Source of the DNA: UBA11996 sp964394975
GTDB lineage: Bacteria; Chloroflexota; Dehalococcoidia; Lucifugimonadales; UBA826
Direction: 5' to 3'
DNA: 64,000 nucleotides
Assembly (NCBI GenBank): GCA_964394975.1
Contig: CAYMZR010000002.1
Span: 11,395-75,394, forward strand
This document shows, piece by piece, positions 9,289-18,590 of this stretch. Each line of letters opens with the position of its first letter. The stretch's first letter is position 1. A program made the translations under genes and the position numbers. Below the pieces are notes generated by a model that saw only the letters and a list, made by a program, of their open reading frames with translations, was not told the DNA's origin and ran no database searches.

Positions 9289-10221
9289 ATGAGAAACAAA
9301 GTAACTGTAGTTGGAGCGGGCAACGTCGGCGCCACTACAGCACAACGGATTTTCGACAGGGGATATTCTGATGTAGTGTTAGTCGATATAGTCGACGGAT
9401 TACCACAAGGAAAAGCATTAGACATGCTGGAATCTGGACCAATTTTAGGAACAGATGCGACAATAGTTGGAACCAACGGCTACGAAGAAACAGCATCTTC
9501 TGATGTAGTTGTTGTTACATCTGGGATAGCGCGCAAACCAGGTATGAGCAGAGATGATTTGCTACTCACTAACATGAAAATAGTATCCAGCGTAGTTGAA
9601 CAAACAGCAAAATTTTCGCCAGACAGTGTCCACTTGATAGTCACTAACCCTCTGGATGCAATGGCCCAACAGGCCCTTGCAGTCACTGGATTCCCTTCCA
9701 ATAGGGTTGTAGGTATGGCAGGAATATTAGATACAGCAAGATACAGAACTTTCCTTGCGGCAGAACTGGGAGTGTCAGTAAATTCAGTGTCTGCATATGT
9801 GCTTGGTGGTCATGGAGACACAATGGTACCTGTGGTTGAAAGTACCAATGTAGCGGGAACCCCGGTGTCGAAGTTAATTGACCCCGAAAAGTTAGAAGAA
9901 ATTGTACAAAGAGCACGAGATGGGGGGGCAGAAATAGTTAACTACCTTAAAACAGGGAGTGCATTCTATGCTCCTTCGGCCTCAATAGTTCAAATGGTCG
10001 AAGCTATTATTTTTGACAAAAAGGAAATACTTCCCTGCACAGCATATCTGGAAGGGCAATATGGTATTAATGATCTTTATGTAGGGGTGCCTGTTAAACT
10101 GGGAGCCGATGGCGTAGAAGAAGTTGTGGAATTAAACTTGAATGACGACGAACTGATTGCTCTTAGAAAATCAGCAGATGCTGTTCAAGAATTAATAGAT
10201 GTTATGGCCGGAGCACAATAA
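9289..10221 (+). CDS. mdh: Malate dehydrogenase (LDH-like type)
   Basis: Interconverts malate and oxaloacetate with NAD(H). The 310-residue protein has the Rossmann motif GAGNVGATTA, the loop RKPGMSRDDLL with substrate-binding arginines, a conserved NPLD, and the catalytic pair GILDTAR and GGHGDTMVP. RKPGM rather than QKPG marks malate over lactate specificity. AAGGA lies 5 bases before the ATG. It sits directly after the oxaloacetate-linked carboxyltransferase and probably uses or supplies the same oxaloacetate. Confidence 0.95.
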   Translation: MRNKVTVVGAGNVGATTAQRIFDRGYSDVVLVDIVDGLPQGKALDMLESGPILGTDATIVGTNGYEETASSDVVVVTSGIARKPGMSRDDLLLTNMKIVSSVVEQTAKFSPDSVHLIVTNPLDAMAQQALAVTGFPSNRVVGMAGILDTARYRTFLAAELGVSVNSVSAYVLGGHGDTMVPVVESTNVAGTPVSKLIDPEKLEEIVQRARDGGAEIVNYLKTGSAFYAPSASIVQMVEAIIFDKKEILPCTAYLEGQYGINDLYVGVPVKLGADGVEEVVELNLNDDELIALRKSADAVQELIDVMAGAQ

Positions 10222-10254
10222 GTTCCATCTGTGGCATTTCTAATAAGGTGACAC

Positions 10255-10725
10255 TTGATCATTGCTGTTATAGGTGAAAACACAGTATCTTCCGAAAATG
10301 CCATACTTGCTGAAAAGGTGGGTCGGCTGCTGGCAAAGGCTAAGGTAACTATAGTCTGCGGTGGACAAGACGGGGTCATGAGATCCGTATGCAAAGGCGC
10401 AAAAGAATACGGTGGGACCACCATTGGAATATTGCCGGGGCTGGATCCTATCGATTGTAATGAATATATAGACATTCCCATATGCACAGGACTTGGCACT
10501 GGTAGGAACTTGTTGGTAATAAGAGCTGGTAAGGCCATTATTGCGATTGGTGGCGCATATGGCACATTATCTGAAATTGGGCTAGCCCTTTCAGAATCAA
10601 AGCCGGTAATCGGCTTAAACACATGGAGTTTACTGAGAAATGAAAAAGTAGATTGTGGAATAGTAGTGGCAGATAGCCCTGAACAAGCCGTCAAAATTGC
10701 CATTTCTCAAGCAGGCGAAAATTAA
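10255..10725 (+). CDS. LOG-like Rossmann-fold nucleotide-binding protein (TIGR00725 family)
   Basis: A 156-residue protein of the SLOG/lysine-decarboxylase-like superfamily, with AVIGE at the start, VCGGQDGVMRSVCKGA in place of the usual GGG-x-G-M, and a GGAYGTLSEI loop matching the family PGGxGTxxE motif. Relatives include cytokinin-activating phosphoribohydrolases and molybdenum-cofactor carriers; this subfamily has no settled function. The start is TTG 10255 with AAGGTG just upstream. It ends 13 bases before enolase and is likely co-transcribed. Confidence 0.8.
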   Translation: MIIAVIGENTVSSENAILAEKVGRLLAKAKVTIVCGGQDGVMRSVCKGAKEYGGTTIGILPGLDPIDCNEYIDIPICTGLGTGRNLLVIRAGKAIIAIGGAYGTLSEIGLALSESKPVIGLNTWSLLRNEKVDCGIVVADSPEQAVKIAISQAGEN

Positions 10726-10738
10726 GATAGGACTTGCA

Positions 10739-12031
10739 ATGACAACAATTGACAATATACATGCACGAGAAATTCTCGACTCGAGGGGAAATCCAACAGT
10801 GGAGGTAGATGTTGTGCTGAAAGACGGATCTGTAGGGACATCTTCAGTACCTTCAGGTGCCAGTACAGGTCAATATGAGGCGGTTGAACTGAGGGATGTA
10901 GATGGTGGTAGATACCACGGCAAAGGGGTACTTAAAGCGCTCAATAACATTACCAAGATCATATTTCCGCACATAAAAGGAATGAATGCCTACGATCAAG
11001 AAGAATTAGATTCAACACTTATTGAATTAGATGGAACGGAAAATAAAGGCAATTTGGGAGCAAACTCGATATTAGCTGTATCACTGGGTACAGCAAAAGC
11101 AGCTGCGAAATCTTGTAATCAGGAAGTATATGCTCACATTTCAAGATCAGAAAATTATATTATTCCCGTTCCTATGCTAAATGTTATTAATGGCGGCAAA
11201 CATGCAGAACATTCCAGTGATATTCAAGAATTCATGATCGTTCCTGCTGGATTTGAAACTTTCGCACAATCCATAAGGGCAGGATCAGAAGTCTATCAAT
11301 CTCTCCAAAAAATTCTGAGTGGAAAGAATCTCAGTACAACAGTAGGAGATGAAGGAGGATTTGCTCCTAGTCTTACATCAAACGAAGCCGCCTTAGAACT
11401 GTTGGTCGACGCTATAACCGATTCAGGATATGAATGCGGTGTTGACTTTTTCATCGCTCTTGACACTGCTGCCGCAGAGCTTTTTGACCCAAAAGATAAA
11501 TTATATAAACTGGAGTGCGACGGTATATCTGTTTCAGGAACTGCCCTAACTAGCACCTACCAAAAATGGTCTGCTAAGTATCCAATCATTAGCATCGAAG
11601 ATGGGCTGGCAGATGATGAATGGGATGACTGGAAAGAAATGACTCAGACACTAGGCAGCGAAATACAGTTGGTGGGGGATGACTTACTTACCACAAATCC
11701 ATCCAGAATAACAAAAGGAATTGAATTTAAAGCGGCGAATGCCGTGCTCGTCAAACCAAATCAAATTGGTACTCTGACAGAGACAATGGAGGCTATCAAA
11801 TTAGCTCAATCAGTAGGATGGGGAACTGTCATGAGCCATAGATCAGGAGAAACTGAAGACACATTGATCTCTGACTTAGCTGTAGCCACGAACACTGGGC
11901 AAATAAAATCTGGTGCCCCTGCAAGAGGGGAAAGAACCGCCAAATACAACCGTCTTATACGAATAGAAGAGAGATTGAGAGGAAGTTGTACCTTTGCGGG
12001 AAGTGATGTTTACTCTCGCTACATAAACTAG
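10739..12031 (+). CDS. eno: Enolase
   Basis: Converts 2-phosphoglycerate to phosphoenolpyruvate. From ATG 10739 the protein has 430 residues, the usual length; AGGA lies 6 bases upstream. An upstream in-frame start at 10697 would add a 14-residue tail overlapping the previous gene and is rejected. Family motifs are present: AREILDSRGNPTVEVDV, GDEGGFAP, the metal ligands in SIEDGLADDEWD and GDDL, the catalytic lysine region LVKPNQIGT and SHRSGETED. GAPDH follows after 47 bases. Confidence 0.96.
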   Translation: MTTIDNIHAREILDSRGNPTVEVDVVLKDGSVGTSSVPSGASTGQYEAVELRDVDGGRYHGKGVLKALNNITKIIFPHIKGMNAYDQEELDSTLIELDGTENKGNLGANSILAVSLGTAKAAAKSCNQEVYAHISRSENYIIPVPMLNVINGGKHAEHSSDIQEFMIVPAGFETFAQSIRAGSEVYQSLQKILSGKNLSTTVGDEGGFAPSLTSNEAALELLVDAITDSGYECGVDFFIALDTAAAELFDPKDKLYKLECDGISVSGTALTSTYQKWSAKYPIISIEDGLADDEWDDWKEMTQTLGSEIQLVGDDLLTTNPSRITKGIEFKAANAVLVKPNQIGTLTETMEAIKLAQSVGWGTVMSHRSGETEDTLISDLAVATNTGQIKSGAPARGERTAKYNRLIRIEERLRGSCTFAGSDVYSRYIN

Positions 12032-12078
12032 TTAAATATACACGGAGATACTTAGTAGATTAGAAGGGTTCAAATTAA

Positions 12079-13092
12079 ATGAAAACACGGATCGGAATTA
12101 ACGGATTTGGCAGAATAGGTAGGTTGGTGCTAAGGGCTGTTTTGCAAGAAGGATATGAAAATGTGGAAGTTGGAGCTATAAACAGTTTTGCAGACCCTGC
12201 AAATAATGCTCATATGTTCAAATACGACACAACCTACGGAACCTATAAAGGAAATGTTTCCTCGACGGAAGATTCAATAGTGATAGATGGCAGATCTGTA
12301 GCTTGTTTAAATTCTGAGAACCCACCTCAATTACCATGGGGCGACCACGGCGTAGATATCGTAATCGAATGCACAGGAAAATTTACTGACTCAGCCAAGG
12401 CGTCTGGGCATTTGGAAGGCGGCGCAAAAAAAGTCATTATTTCAGCCCCTGCCAAAAATGAAGACATTACGATAGTGATGGGGGTCAACGAATATCAATA
12501 TGACAAAAACAAACATCACATATTGTCCAACGCCTCATGTACCACTAATTGCGTTGCACCCCTTGTGAAGGTATTAGACGATTACTTCGGTGTACAACAG
12601 GGAATGATGACAACGATCCATTCATATACTAATGATCAACAGGTACTTGATAAAAGACATAAAGACATGCGACGAGCACGTGCGGCAGCTATGAATATCA
12701 TTCCAACTACCACTGGGGCGGCCAAAGCAGTAGGGCAAGTTTTGCCAAATCTATATGGAAAAGTGCACGGCATGGCATTTAGAGTACCAACCGCTACCGT
12801 ATCTGTAACGGATTTTGTCACGACACTTAAAAACAAGGTGACCGCAGAAGATATTAATCAAGCATATATGGAAGCTTCCCAAAACAAACTTAACGGCATC
12901 CTCAACTATTCTGATGAACCATTAGTCAGTTCTGATTATCGTGAAAGTCGCTTTAGTTGTACCGTTGACGGCCTGTCCACCATAACTTTGGAAGATACTA
13001 TGGCAAAAGTGGTCGGATGGTACGACAATGAATGGGGATACAGTTGCAGAACGGTAGAACTGGCAAAACTTGTTGCTGATGCTGGCATATAA
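12079..13092 (+). CDS. gap: Glyceraldehyde-3-phosphate dehydrogenase, type I
   Basis: Phosphorylating GAPDH of 337 residues. Nucleotide-binding GINGFGRIGR starts at residue 6; the catalytic cysteine lies in SNASCTTNC and the ending WYDNEWGYSCR is canonical. The position that in most NAD-specific enzymes is Asp after Asn (the 'IND' motif) is serine here (INSF, S36). In related enzymes loss of that acidic residue goes with NADP use, so cofactor preference is open. It follows enolase, consistent with glycolysis or gluconeogenesis. Confidence 0.95.
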   Translation: MKTRIGINGFGRIGRLVLRAVLQEGYENVEVGAINSFADPANNAHMFKYDTTYGTYKGNVSSTEDSIVIDGRSVACLNSENPPQLPWGDHGVDIVIECTGKFTDSAKASGHLEGGAKKVIISAPAKNEDITIVMGVNEYQYDKNKHHILSNASCTTNCVAPLVKVLDDYFGVQQGMMTTIHSYTNDQQVLDKRHKDMRRARAAAMNIIPTTTGAAKAVGQVLPNLYGKVHGMAFRVPTATVSVTDFVTTLKNKVTAEDINQAYMEASQNKLNGILNYSDEPLVSSDYRESRFSCTVDGLSTITLEDTMAKVVGWYDNEWGYSCRTVELAKLVADAGI

Positions 13093-13114
13093 AAGGTAAA
13101 TTTAAGGCTCTTAA

Positions 13115-13144
13115 TTGAAGCCAAGTAGTGTGTGGCGTTATAAT
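13115..13144 (+). promoter_or_regulatory. Predicted promoter for pdxS-pdxT
   Basis: TTGAAG at 13115-13120 and a perfect TATAAT at 13139-13144 are separated by 18 bases. It lies between gap and pdxS, and pdxS also has a strong GGAGG before its ATG, which suggests that the pyridoxal pair is transcribed from here. Confidence 0.6.
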
Positions 13145-13191
13145 TCAGGTAAGTGTTTTCATTTTGCAAAATTGACCACGGAGGCTAATAG

Positions 13192-14091
<900 letters not shown>

Positions 14092-14093
14092 GG

Positions 14094-14675
14094 TTGACAG
14101 CCATAGGCGTCTTGGCTATCCAAGGCGACTTTCTAGAACACAGGAAAATGCTTAATTCAATTGAGGTTGAATCAAGAGAAGTGCGTTTGCCGCAAGAGCT
14201 AGAAAATTTAGACGGCTTGATCATACCCGGCGGTGAAAGTACAACAATAGTCCAACTGATAGACATATATGGACTGCGGGGACCTCTTGTAGACAAAGTG
14301 CATAAAGGTCTTGCTATTTGGGGGACTTGTGCAGGAATGATAGTTATCGCTAAGAATCTTAACGACAAAAGGCCGACCCCTCTAGGGTTGATGGATATTG
14401 AGGTTAGCCGCAACGCTTTCGGCAGACAAATAGACAGTTTTGAAACTGATTTGGATATACATGGAATCGAAGGCCCCCCAATGCATGCCATTTTCATAAG
14501 GGCGCCTCTTGTTACTCAAATCGGAAGTGGTGTCGAAATACTAGCTGAGGTAGGTGAAGGGAAACCCGTGGCAGTAAAACAAAACCGAGTTCTTGCCACT
14601 TCCTTTCATCCTGAATTAACAGCAGATTCACGAATGCATTCAATGTTCGTAGATATAGCCCATTCGAAAGCATAA
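14094..14675 (+). CDS. pdxT: Pyridoxal 5'-phosphate synthase glutaminase subunit PdxT
   Basis: Class I glutaminase that supplies ammonia to PdxS. The 193-residue protein has IGVLAIQGDFLEH at the start, the oxyanion motif PGGESTT, the nucleophile Cys in WGTCAGM, and the His-Glu pair in TSFHPEL. It starts with TTG at 14094, 2 bases after the pdxS stop, with AAGG at the junction, so the two are translationally coupled. Confidence 0.95.
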   Translation: MTAIGVLAIQGDFLEHRKMLNSIEVESREVRLPQELENLDGLIIPGGESTTIVQLIDIYGLRGPLVDKVHKGLAIWGTCAGMIVIAKNLNDKRPTPLGLMDIEVSRNAFGRQIDSFETDLDIHGIEGPPMHAIFIRAPLVTQIGSGVEILAEVGEGKPVAVKQNRVLATSFHPELTADSRMHSMFVDIAHSKA

Positions 14676-14698
14676 AGCTTGGGAGGACCACCACAGTA

Positions 14699-16267
14699 GT
14701 GATCCAAGAAACAGATATAGATCTTAATGTTCTAATGGATGTGATCCCTGAAAGATTACGGACACTTCTGTTGGCCCAGAAAAATATCGGGGAATTATTG
14801 GAGGTAGTCTTAGATTTAGGTAGGCAGCCTGAAGCCCGATTCCTAGGAGAAAACAAACTTCTGGAAACTGACGAAGTAACCAATCATGACCTTGAATATG
14901 CTATTGGTAGAATCGGTCTTTTTGGAGCCGATAATAGGGCCGGTATAGAACGAACGCTTCATCGGATCTCTGCAATAAAAAACCGTGCTGGAAAAACAGT
15001 TGGAATTACTTTTAGAGTGGGAAGGGCCGTCTACGGCACTGTAAAAATCATAGAAGACTTAATTCTTTCCGGGGAAAGTGTATTACTGCTAGGAAAACCA
15101 GGGGTAGGAAAAACCACAATGCTGAGAGAAGTAGCGAGAGTGCTAGCAGAAGACGCTGGGAAGCGAGTGATAGTAGTAGATACATCTAATGAAATAGCTG
15201 GCGATGGAGACATACCGCATAAAGCTATTGGCAGAGCTCGAAGAATGCAAGTCCCATCTCCTACAAAACAGCACGATGTAATGATAGAAGCTGTGGAAAA
15301 CCATATGCCAGAAGTCATTGTTATAGATGAAATTGGTACTGAACTGGAAGCAAATGCAGCTAGAACGATCGCTGAAAGAGGTGTCCAGTTGGTAGCCACA
15401 GCTCATGGAAACACACTTGAAAACCTGATTATGAATCCTACTCTATCTGATTTGGTCGGTGGTATACAGACTGTTACTCTGGGAGATATCGAGGCCAGAA
15501 GAAGGAGGACTCAAAAAACTGTCCTAGAAAGAAATGCCCCTCCAACTTTTGAAAAACTGGTTGAAATACAAGGCTGGAATCTAGTAACAGTCCACTCCGA
15601 CGTGACCTCAACAGTGGATAGAATGCTGAGAAAACAGACAGTTAATTCAGAAGTGAGGTCAGTAGAAGAAGACGGCACAATCAGAAAGCATATGAGTTCA
15701 TTTAAGTCTAATGAAGTAAATCGAGGTCTCGATTCTCAAGAAACAAATTTTGAGGCGTTAAATGGTAGTGACCATTTGCCAAATGAAGCTACAAAACTGA
15801 CTCCCATCATGCCCTACGGTGTTAATAAGGGCAGATTTGACCAAGTAATCAGATCGCTAAATGCTCCCATAACTCTAGTCGGGGACATCAAGAAAGCAGA
15901 AATGTTAGTAACAACAAAGAATTACCATCGAAGAGGAACCCACGCCCTGAAAAATGCCGAGCAAATGGGTAAACCAGTATTTGTATTGCGAAAAAATACA
16001 GTTCATCAAATCGAGCAATTCGTGAGAGCTGTGACGAAAAATGAACAAACTTATATAGGTTCAGAATCAGAAAGGTCATTAGCTTTATTAGAAGCCGAAC
16101 AAGCGGCTCAAAAAATAACCAATGGCGAATCGGAAATCACTCTCAGAGCTCAAAATTCCTATGTGAGAAGACTCCAGCATCAAATAGCTAGCGAATATGG
16201 GCTTGAATCCAGTAGCGAAGGGAAAGAGCCTCATAGATCAGTCTTGATACAAAAAGTCGATGCCTAG
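14699..16267 (+). CDS. R3H-domain AAA ATPase (Ycf45/SpoIIIAA-like)
   Basis: A 522-residue ATPase with an N-terminal helical region, a SpoIIIAA/Ycf45-like ATPase core with Walker A GKPGVGKTT near residue 131-139 and Walker B VIVIDEIGTE. A second Rossmann-like segment near 370-440 and a C-terminal R3H motif (RRLQHQIA near 490) follow; R3H binds single-stranded nucleic acid. Cyanobacteria, chloroplasts and Chloroflexota share this architecture, but its role is not established. The start is GTG 14699 with GGGAGG about 12 bases upstream. The stop overlaps tmk by 8 bases. Confidence 0.82.
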   Translation: MIQETDIDLNVLMDVIPERLRTLLLAQKNIGELLEVVLDLGRQPEARFLGENKLLETDEVTNHDLEYAIGRIGLFGADNRAGIERTLHRISAIKNRAGKTVGITFRVGRAVYGTVKIIEDLILSGESVLLLGKPGVGKTTMLREVARVLAEDAGKRVIVVDTSNEIAGDGDIPHKAIGRARRMQVPSPTKQHDVMIEAVENHMPEVIVIDEIGTELEANAARTIAERGVQLVATAHGNTLENLIMNPTLSDLVGGIQTVTLGDIEARRRRTQKTVLERNAPPTFEKLVEIQGWNLVTVHSDVTSTVDRMLRKQTVNSEVRSVEEDGTIRKHMSSFKSNEVNRGLDSQETNFEALNGSDHLPNEATKLTPIMPYGVNKGRFDQVIRSLNAPITLVGDIKKAEMLVTTKNYHRRGTHALKNAEQMGKPVFVLRKNTVHQIEQFVRAVTKNEQTYIGSESERSLALLEAEQAAQKITNGESEITLRAQNSYVRRLQHQIASEYGLESSSEGKEPHRSVLIQKVDA

Positions 16268-16874
16268 AAAAAAAACTTTTATAGTGCTGGAAGGAGTGGA
16301 AGGAAGTGGAAAAAGTACTCAGTCACTTCTTCTTTCTGAAAGACTCACTTTGGAAGATAGAGATAATTTATTAGTTAGAGAACCTGGAAGTACAAAGACG
16401 GGGGAAAAAATACGAAACCTGATTTTACAAGGTACGGAACTAAACCCATTATCTGAACTATTATTATTTTCAGCAGCGAGATCTGAACTCATCCAAAACG
16501 AAATTTTACCTGCCCTCAATTCCAATTCAGTGGTCGTATGCGACAGATATATATATTCCTCAATCGCCTATCAGGGACATGCTAAAGGGTTGGATCTAAA
16601 TGTTATAGCCAAGATTAATTCCATCACCACATCGCAATTAGATCCAGACTTGGTATTTTTGTTAGACATCGAACCCGAACTGTCCTTTGAAAGAAAAAAA
16701 TTAGCCCCAAAGGATCGATTTGAAAAAGAATCGATGGAATTCCATAATCAAGTCAGAAAAGGTTATCTAAGCCTCGCAGAATTAAATCCGGACGTGTGGG
16801 TCATCATAGACGGTCAAAAACCAACTGAAGAGATCAGAGAGCTAATTTGGGGAAAAGTTTCGGAGATTATTTGA
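16260..16874 (+). CDS. tmk: Thymidylate kinase
   Basis: Phosphorylates dTMP to dTDP. The 204-residue protein has the P-loop EGVEGSGKST near residue 10, the dTMP-binding DRYIYSSIAYQG, and DLVFLLDIEPE. The LID segment carries basic residues around DRFEKE. The ATG overlaps the end of the R3H ATPase gene by 8 bases, so the two are co-transcribed. It converges with the PHP phosphatase gene, leaving a 4-base gap. Confidence 0.95.
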   Translation: MPRKKTFIVLEGVEGSGKSTQSLLLSERLTLEDRDNLLVREPGSTKTGEKIRNLILQGTELNPLSELLLFSAARSELIQNEILPALNSNSVVVCDRYIYSSIAYQGHAKGLDLNVIAKINSITTSQLDPDLVFLLDIEPELSFERKKLAPKDRFEKESMEFHNQVRKGYLSLAELNPDVWVIIDGQKPTEEIRELIWGKVSEII

Positions 16875-16878
16875 TAAA

Positions 16879-17607
16879 TTAGATTTTCTGATTTTCGAAG
16901 ACGGCCCGAGGGTTTGTCGAACACATCCTCGTAGCAATATCTATTCCCACCATACGTGTAGCATGAATGAAACCCAGTTCCATGTCATAGCATCTTTGCC
17001 CTGCAACCATATGAGTATCAGAAGCAATTATATGTGCTAATCCTTGCTTCATAATATCAATAGAATTATTCAACGCAGTATCGCCGAATTTGCCATATAG
17101 ACTACTCGCCGTCAGTTGTGTTAGGCAGCCCATTTGAATGAAATCAAATAATAGATTAGGTTCTTTTTCAAACACATTCATTCTTTCGGGATGTGCCAAA
17201 ACTGGAGTCAAACCATAATTCAACAAATGTGCAATAATTTCTTCTATATAGGGAGGGCGTCCTTCCCATGGCATTTCAACTAATATGTATTCACTATCAT
17301 TTAATGTTAGAGCCCTACCTTCCTCTATGTCTCTAAGTAACCCCAAATCAATATGATTTTCCATTCCTAATTTGATCTCAATTTCTACCCGATCTTCCTT
17401 GAGGATTTGATTTAAATGGGAAACTAAGTCCTTTACTATGTTTACCGAAAGATTCTCATTAACATCTTTGCGGTGAGGGGTCACAATCACTGATTTCGTA
17501 TTCTGACTTTCAGCTATTTTGCATATTCTGATTGCTTCTGGAAACTCCTCGGGGCCGTCATCAACGCCTGGCAAAAGGTGGTTGTGAATATCATAAATAT
17601 CAATCAT
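16879..17607 (-). CDS. PHP-type tyrosine-protein phosphatase (CpsB/YwqE family)
   Basis: A 242-residue PHP metal-dependent phosphatase. Metal-binding motifs are DIHNHLLPGVDDGP (His 8 and 10), TPHR, the Glu-His pair in MENHID, AHPER and ASDTH, in family order. CpsB/YwqE enzymes dephosphorylate bacterial tyrosine kinases that control exopolysaccharide synthesis. No tyrosine kinase is in the window, so the partner is unknown. The gene is divergent from the GNAT gene at 17683. Confidence 0.85.
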   Translation of the reverse strand: MIDIYDIHNHLLPGVDDGPEEFPEAIRICKIAESQNTKSVIVTPHRKDVNENLSVNIVKDLVSHLNQILKEDRVEIEIKLGMENHIDLGLLRDIEEGRALTLNDSEYILVEMPWEGRPPYIEEIIAHLLNYGLTPVLAHPERMNVFEKEPNLLFDFIQMGCLTQLTASSLYGKFGDTALNNSIDIMKQGLAHIIASDTHMVAGQRCYDMELGFIHATRMVGIDIATRMCSTNPRAVFENQKI

Positions 17608-17682
17608 AGTTCTTAATTAGACCTCTAAATTAATTCCGGTTACTCTGATAGAATCACTGCTTAAATAATTTTTTTATATCAA

Positions 17683-18588
17683 ATGATCAAAATCACAAAT
17701 TTTTCAGCCCCTTATCAAACAAAACTCGTAGAATTCATTAATTCAGTTAACGGGTCCTTGAATTCACCCAAAGAATTATCTCAAATTTTGTTCGATCAAA
17801 GCATTAATATACCTCCTTCAAAACCAGAAAATGACTGTTATTTAGCGATGACGGAAAATGAAATTGTTGGATTTCTTCAATTGGTTGCAGAAATCCCTAT
17901 CGGAAGGCTGGTCGGCCTTCAAACCATCAAGCCGGGCCCATATTCTGGCGACGTATTACAAAAATTTATTGATCTCTCAGTAAGAAAAGCCTCCAAAATA
18001 GAGACCAAAATAATCAATTTTCAAATCTCACAATACGATAAAACCTCCGCGAAAATTTTTGAAAACAACGCTTGGACGAAAATCAAAACATACTGGAACC
18101 TAAAATTTGAAAACACTGAAATCGAAGATTTGATACTACCCCAAGGATATTCTTTACGCCACTTCAATAGTAAAAAGGATCTGAAGGCACTAATGGAAGT
18201 TCAAAATCAGTCTTTTGGAACTCATTGGGGGTTTTCGCCGAACGATATAGGGCAGATCGAATATAGAACTCGGATGGAACGAACTACTGAGCAAGGAATT
18301 ATATTTATAGAAAAAGACCGTGAAATAGCCGGGTATAACTGGACAATGGAATCCCGCAAAGCTGATTCAGCTGTAGGTTGGATAGCCATGACTGGAGTGC
18401 ATCCAAGCTACCGGGGGTTGCGATTAGGGAGAGCGGTGGTCCTTGCAGGAATGCATTATTTAATGTCCAGAGATATCCCACACATAGAACTTGAAGTCGA
18501 TTCTGAAAATATCCCCGCAACCCATCTGTACGAAAGTATCGGATTCAAAAAGGTAGATCAGACCTACTGGTACCAAAAAGATTTATAA
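17683..18588 (+). CDS. Tandem GNAT acetyltransferase
   Basis: A 301-residue protein with two GNAT folds. The N-terminal half is divergent; the C-terminal half has the acetyl-CoA loop region VHPSYRGLRLGRAVV near residues 240-255, followed by ELEVDSENIPATHLYESIGF, a normal motif B ending. The tandem layout and length resemble mycothiol synthase MshD, and the next gene, on the other strand, is an MshA-like glycosyltransferase. The substrate cannot be told from the sequence. It ends 2 bases before the convergent GT gene. Confidence 0.75.
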   Translation: MIKITNFSAPYQTKLVEFINSVNGSLNSPKELSQILFDQSINIPPSKPENDCYLAMTENEIVGFLQLVAEIPIGRLVGLQTIKPGPYSGDVLQKFIDLSVRKASKIETKIINFQISQYDKTSAKIFENNAWTKIKTYWNLKFENTEIEDLILPQGYSLRHFNSKKDLKALMEVQNQSFGTHWGFSPNDIGQIEYRTRMERTTEQGIIFIEKDREIAGYNWTMESRKADSAVGWIAMTGVHPSYRGLRLGRAVVLAGMHYLMSRDIPHIELEVDSENIPATHLYESIGFKKVDQTYWYQKDL

Positions 18589-18590
18589 GG

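Noticed and set aside
10185..10703. 172-codon open frame on the minus strand
   Set aside because: Lies entirely opposite the LOG-like gene, has low-complexity Pro/Ser translation and no family match; a shadow of the real gene.
10697..10738. N-terminal extension of enolase
   Set aside because: Overlaps the previous gene and is not family-like; ATG 10739 has a good ribosome site.
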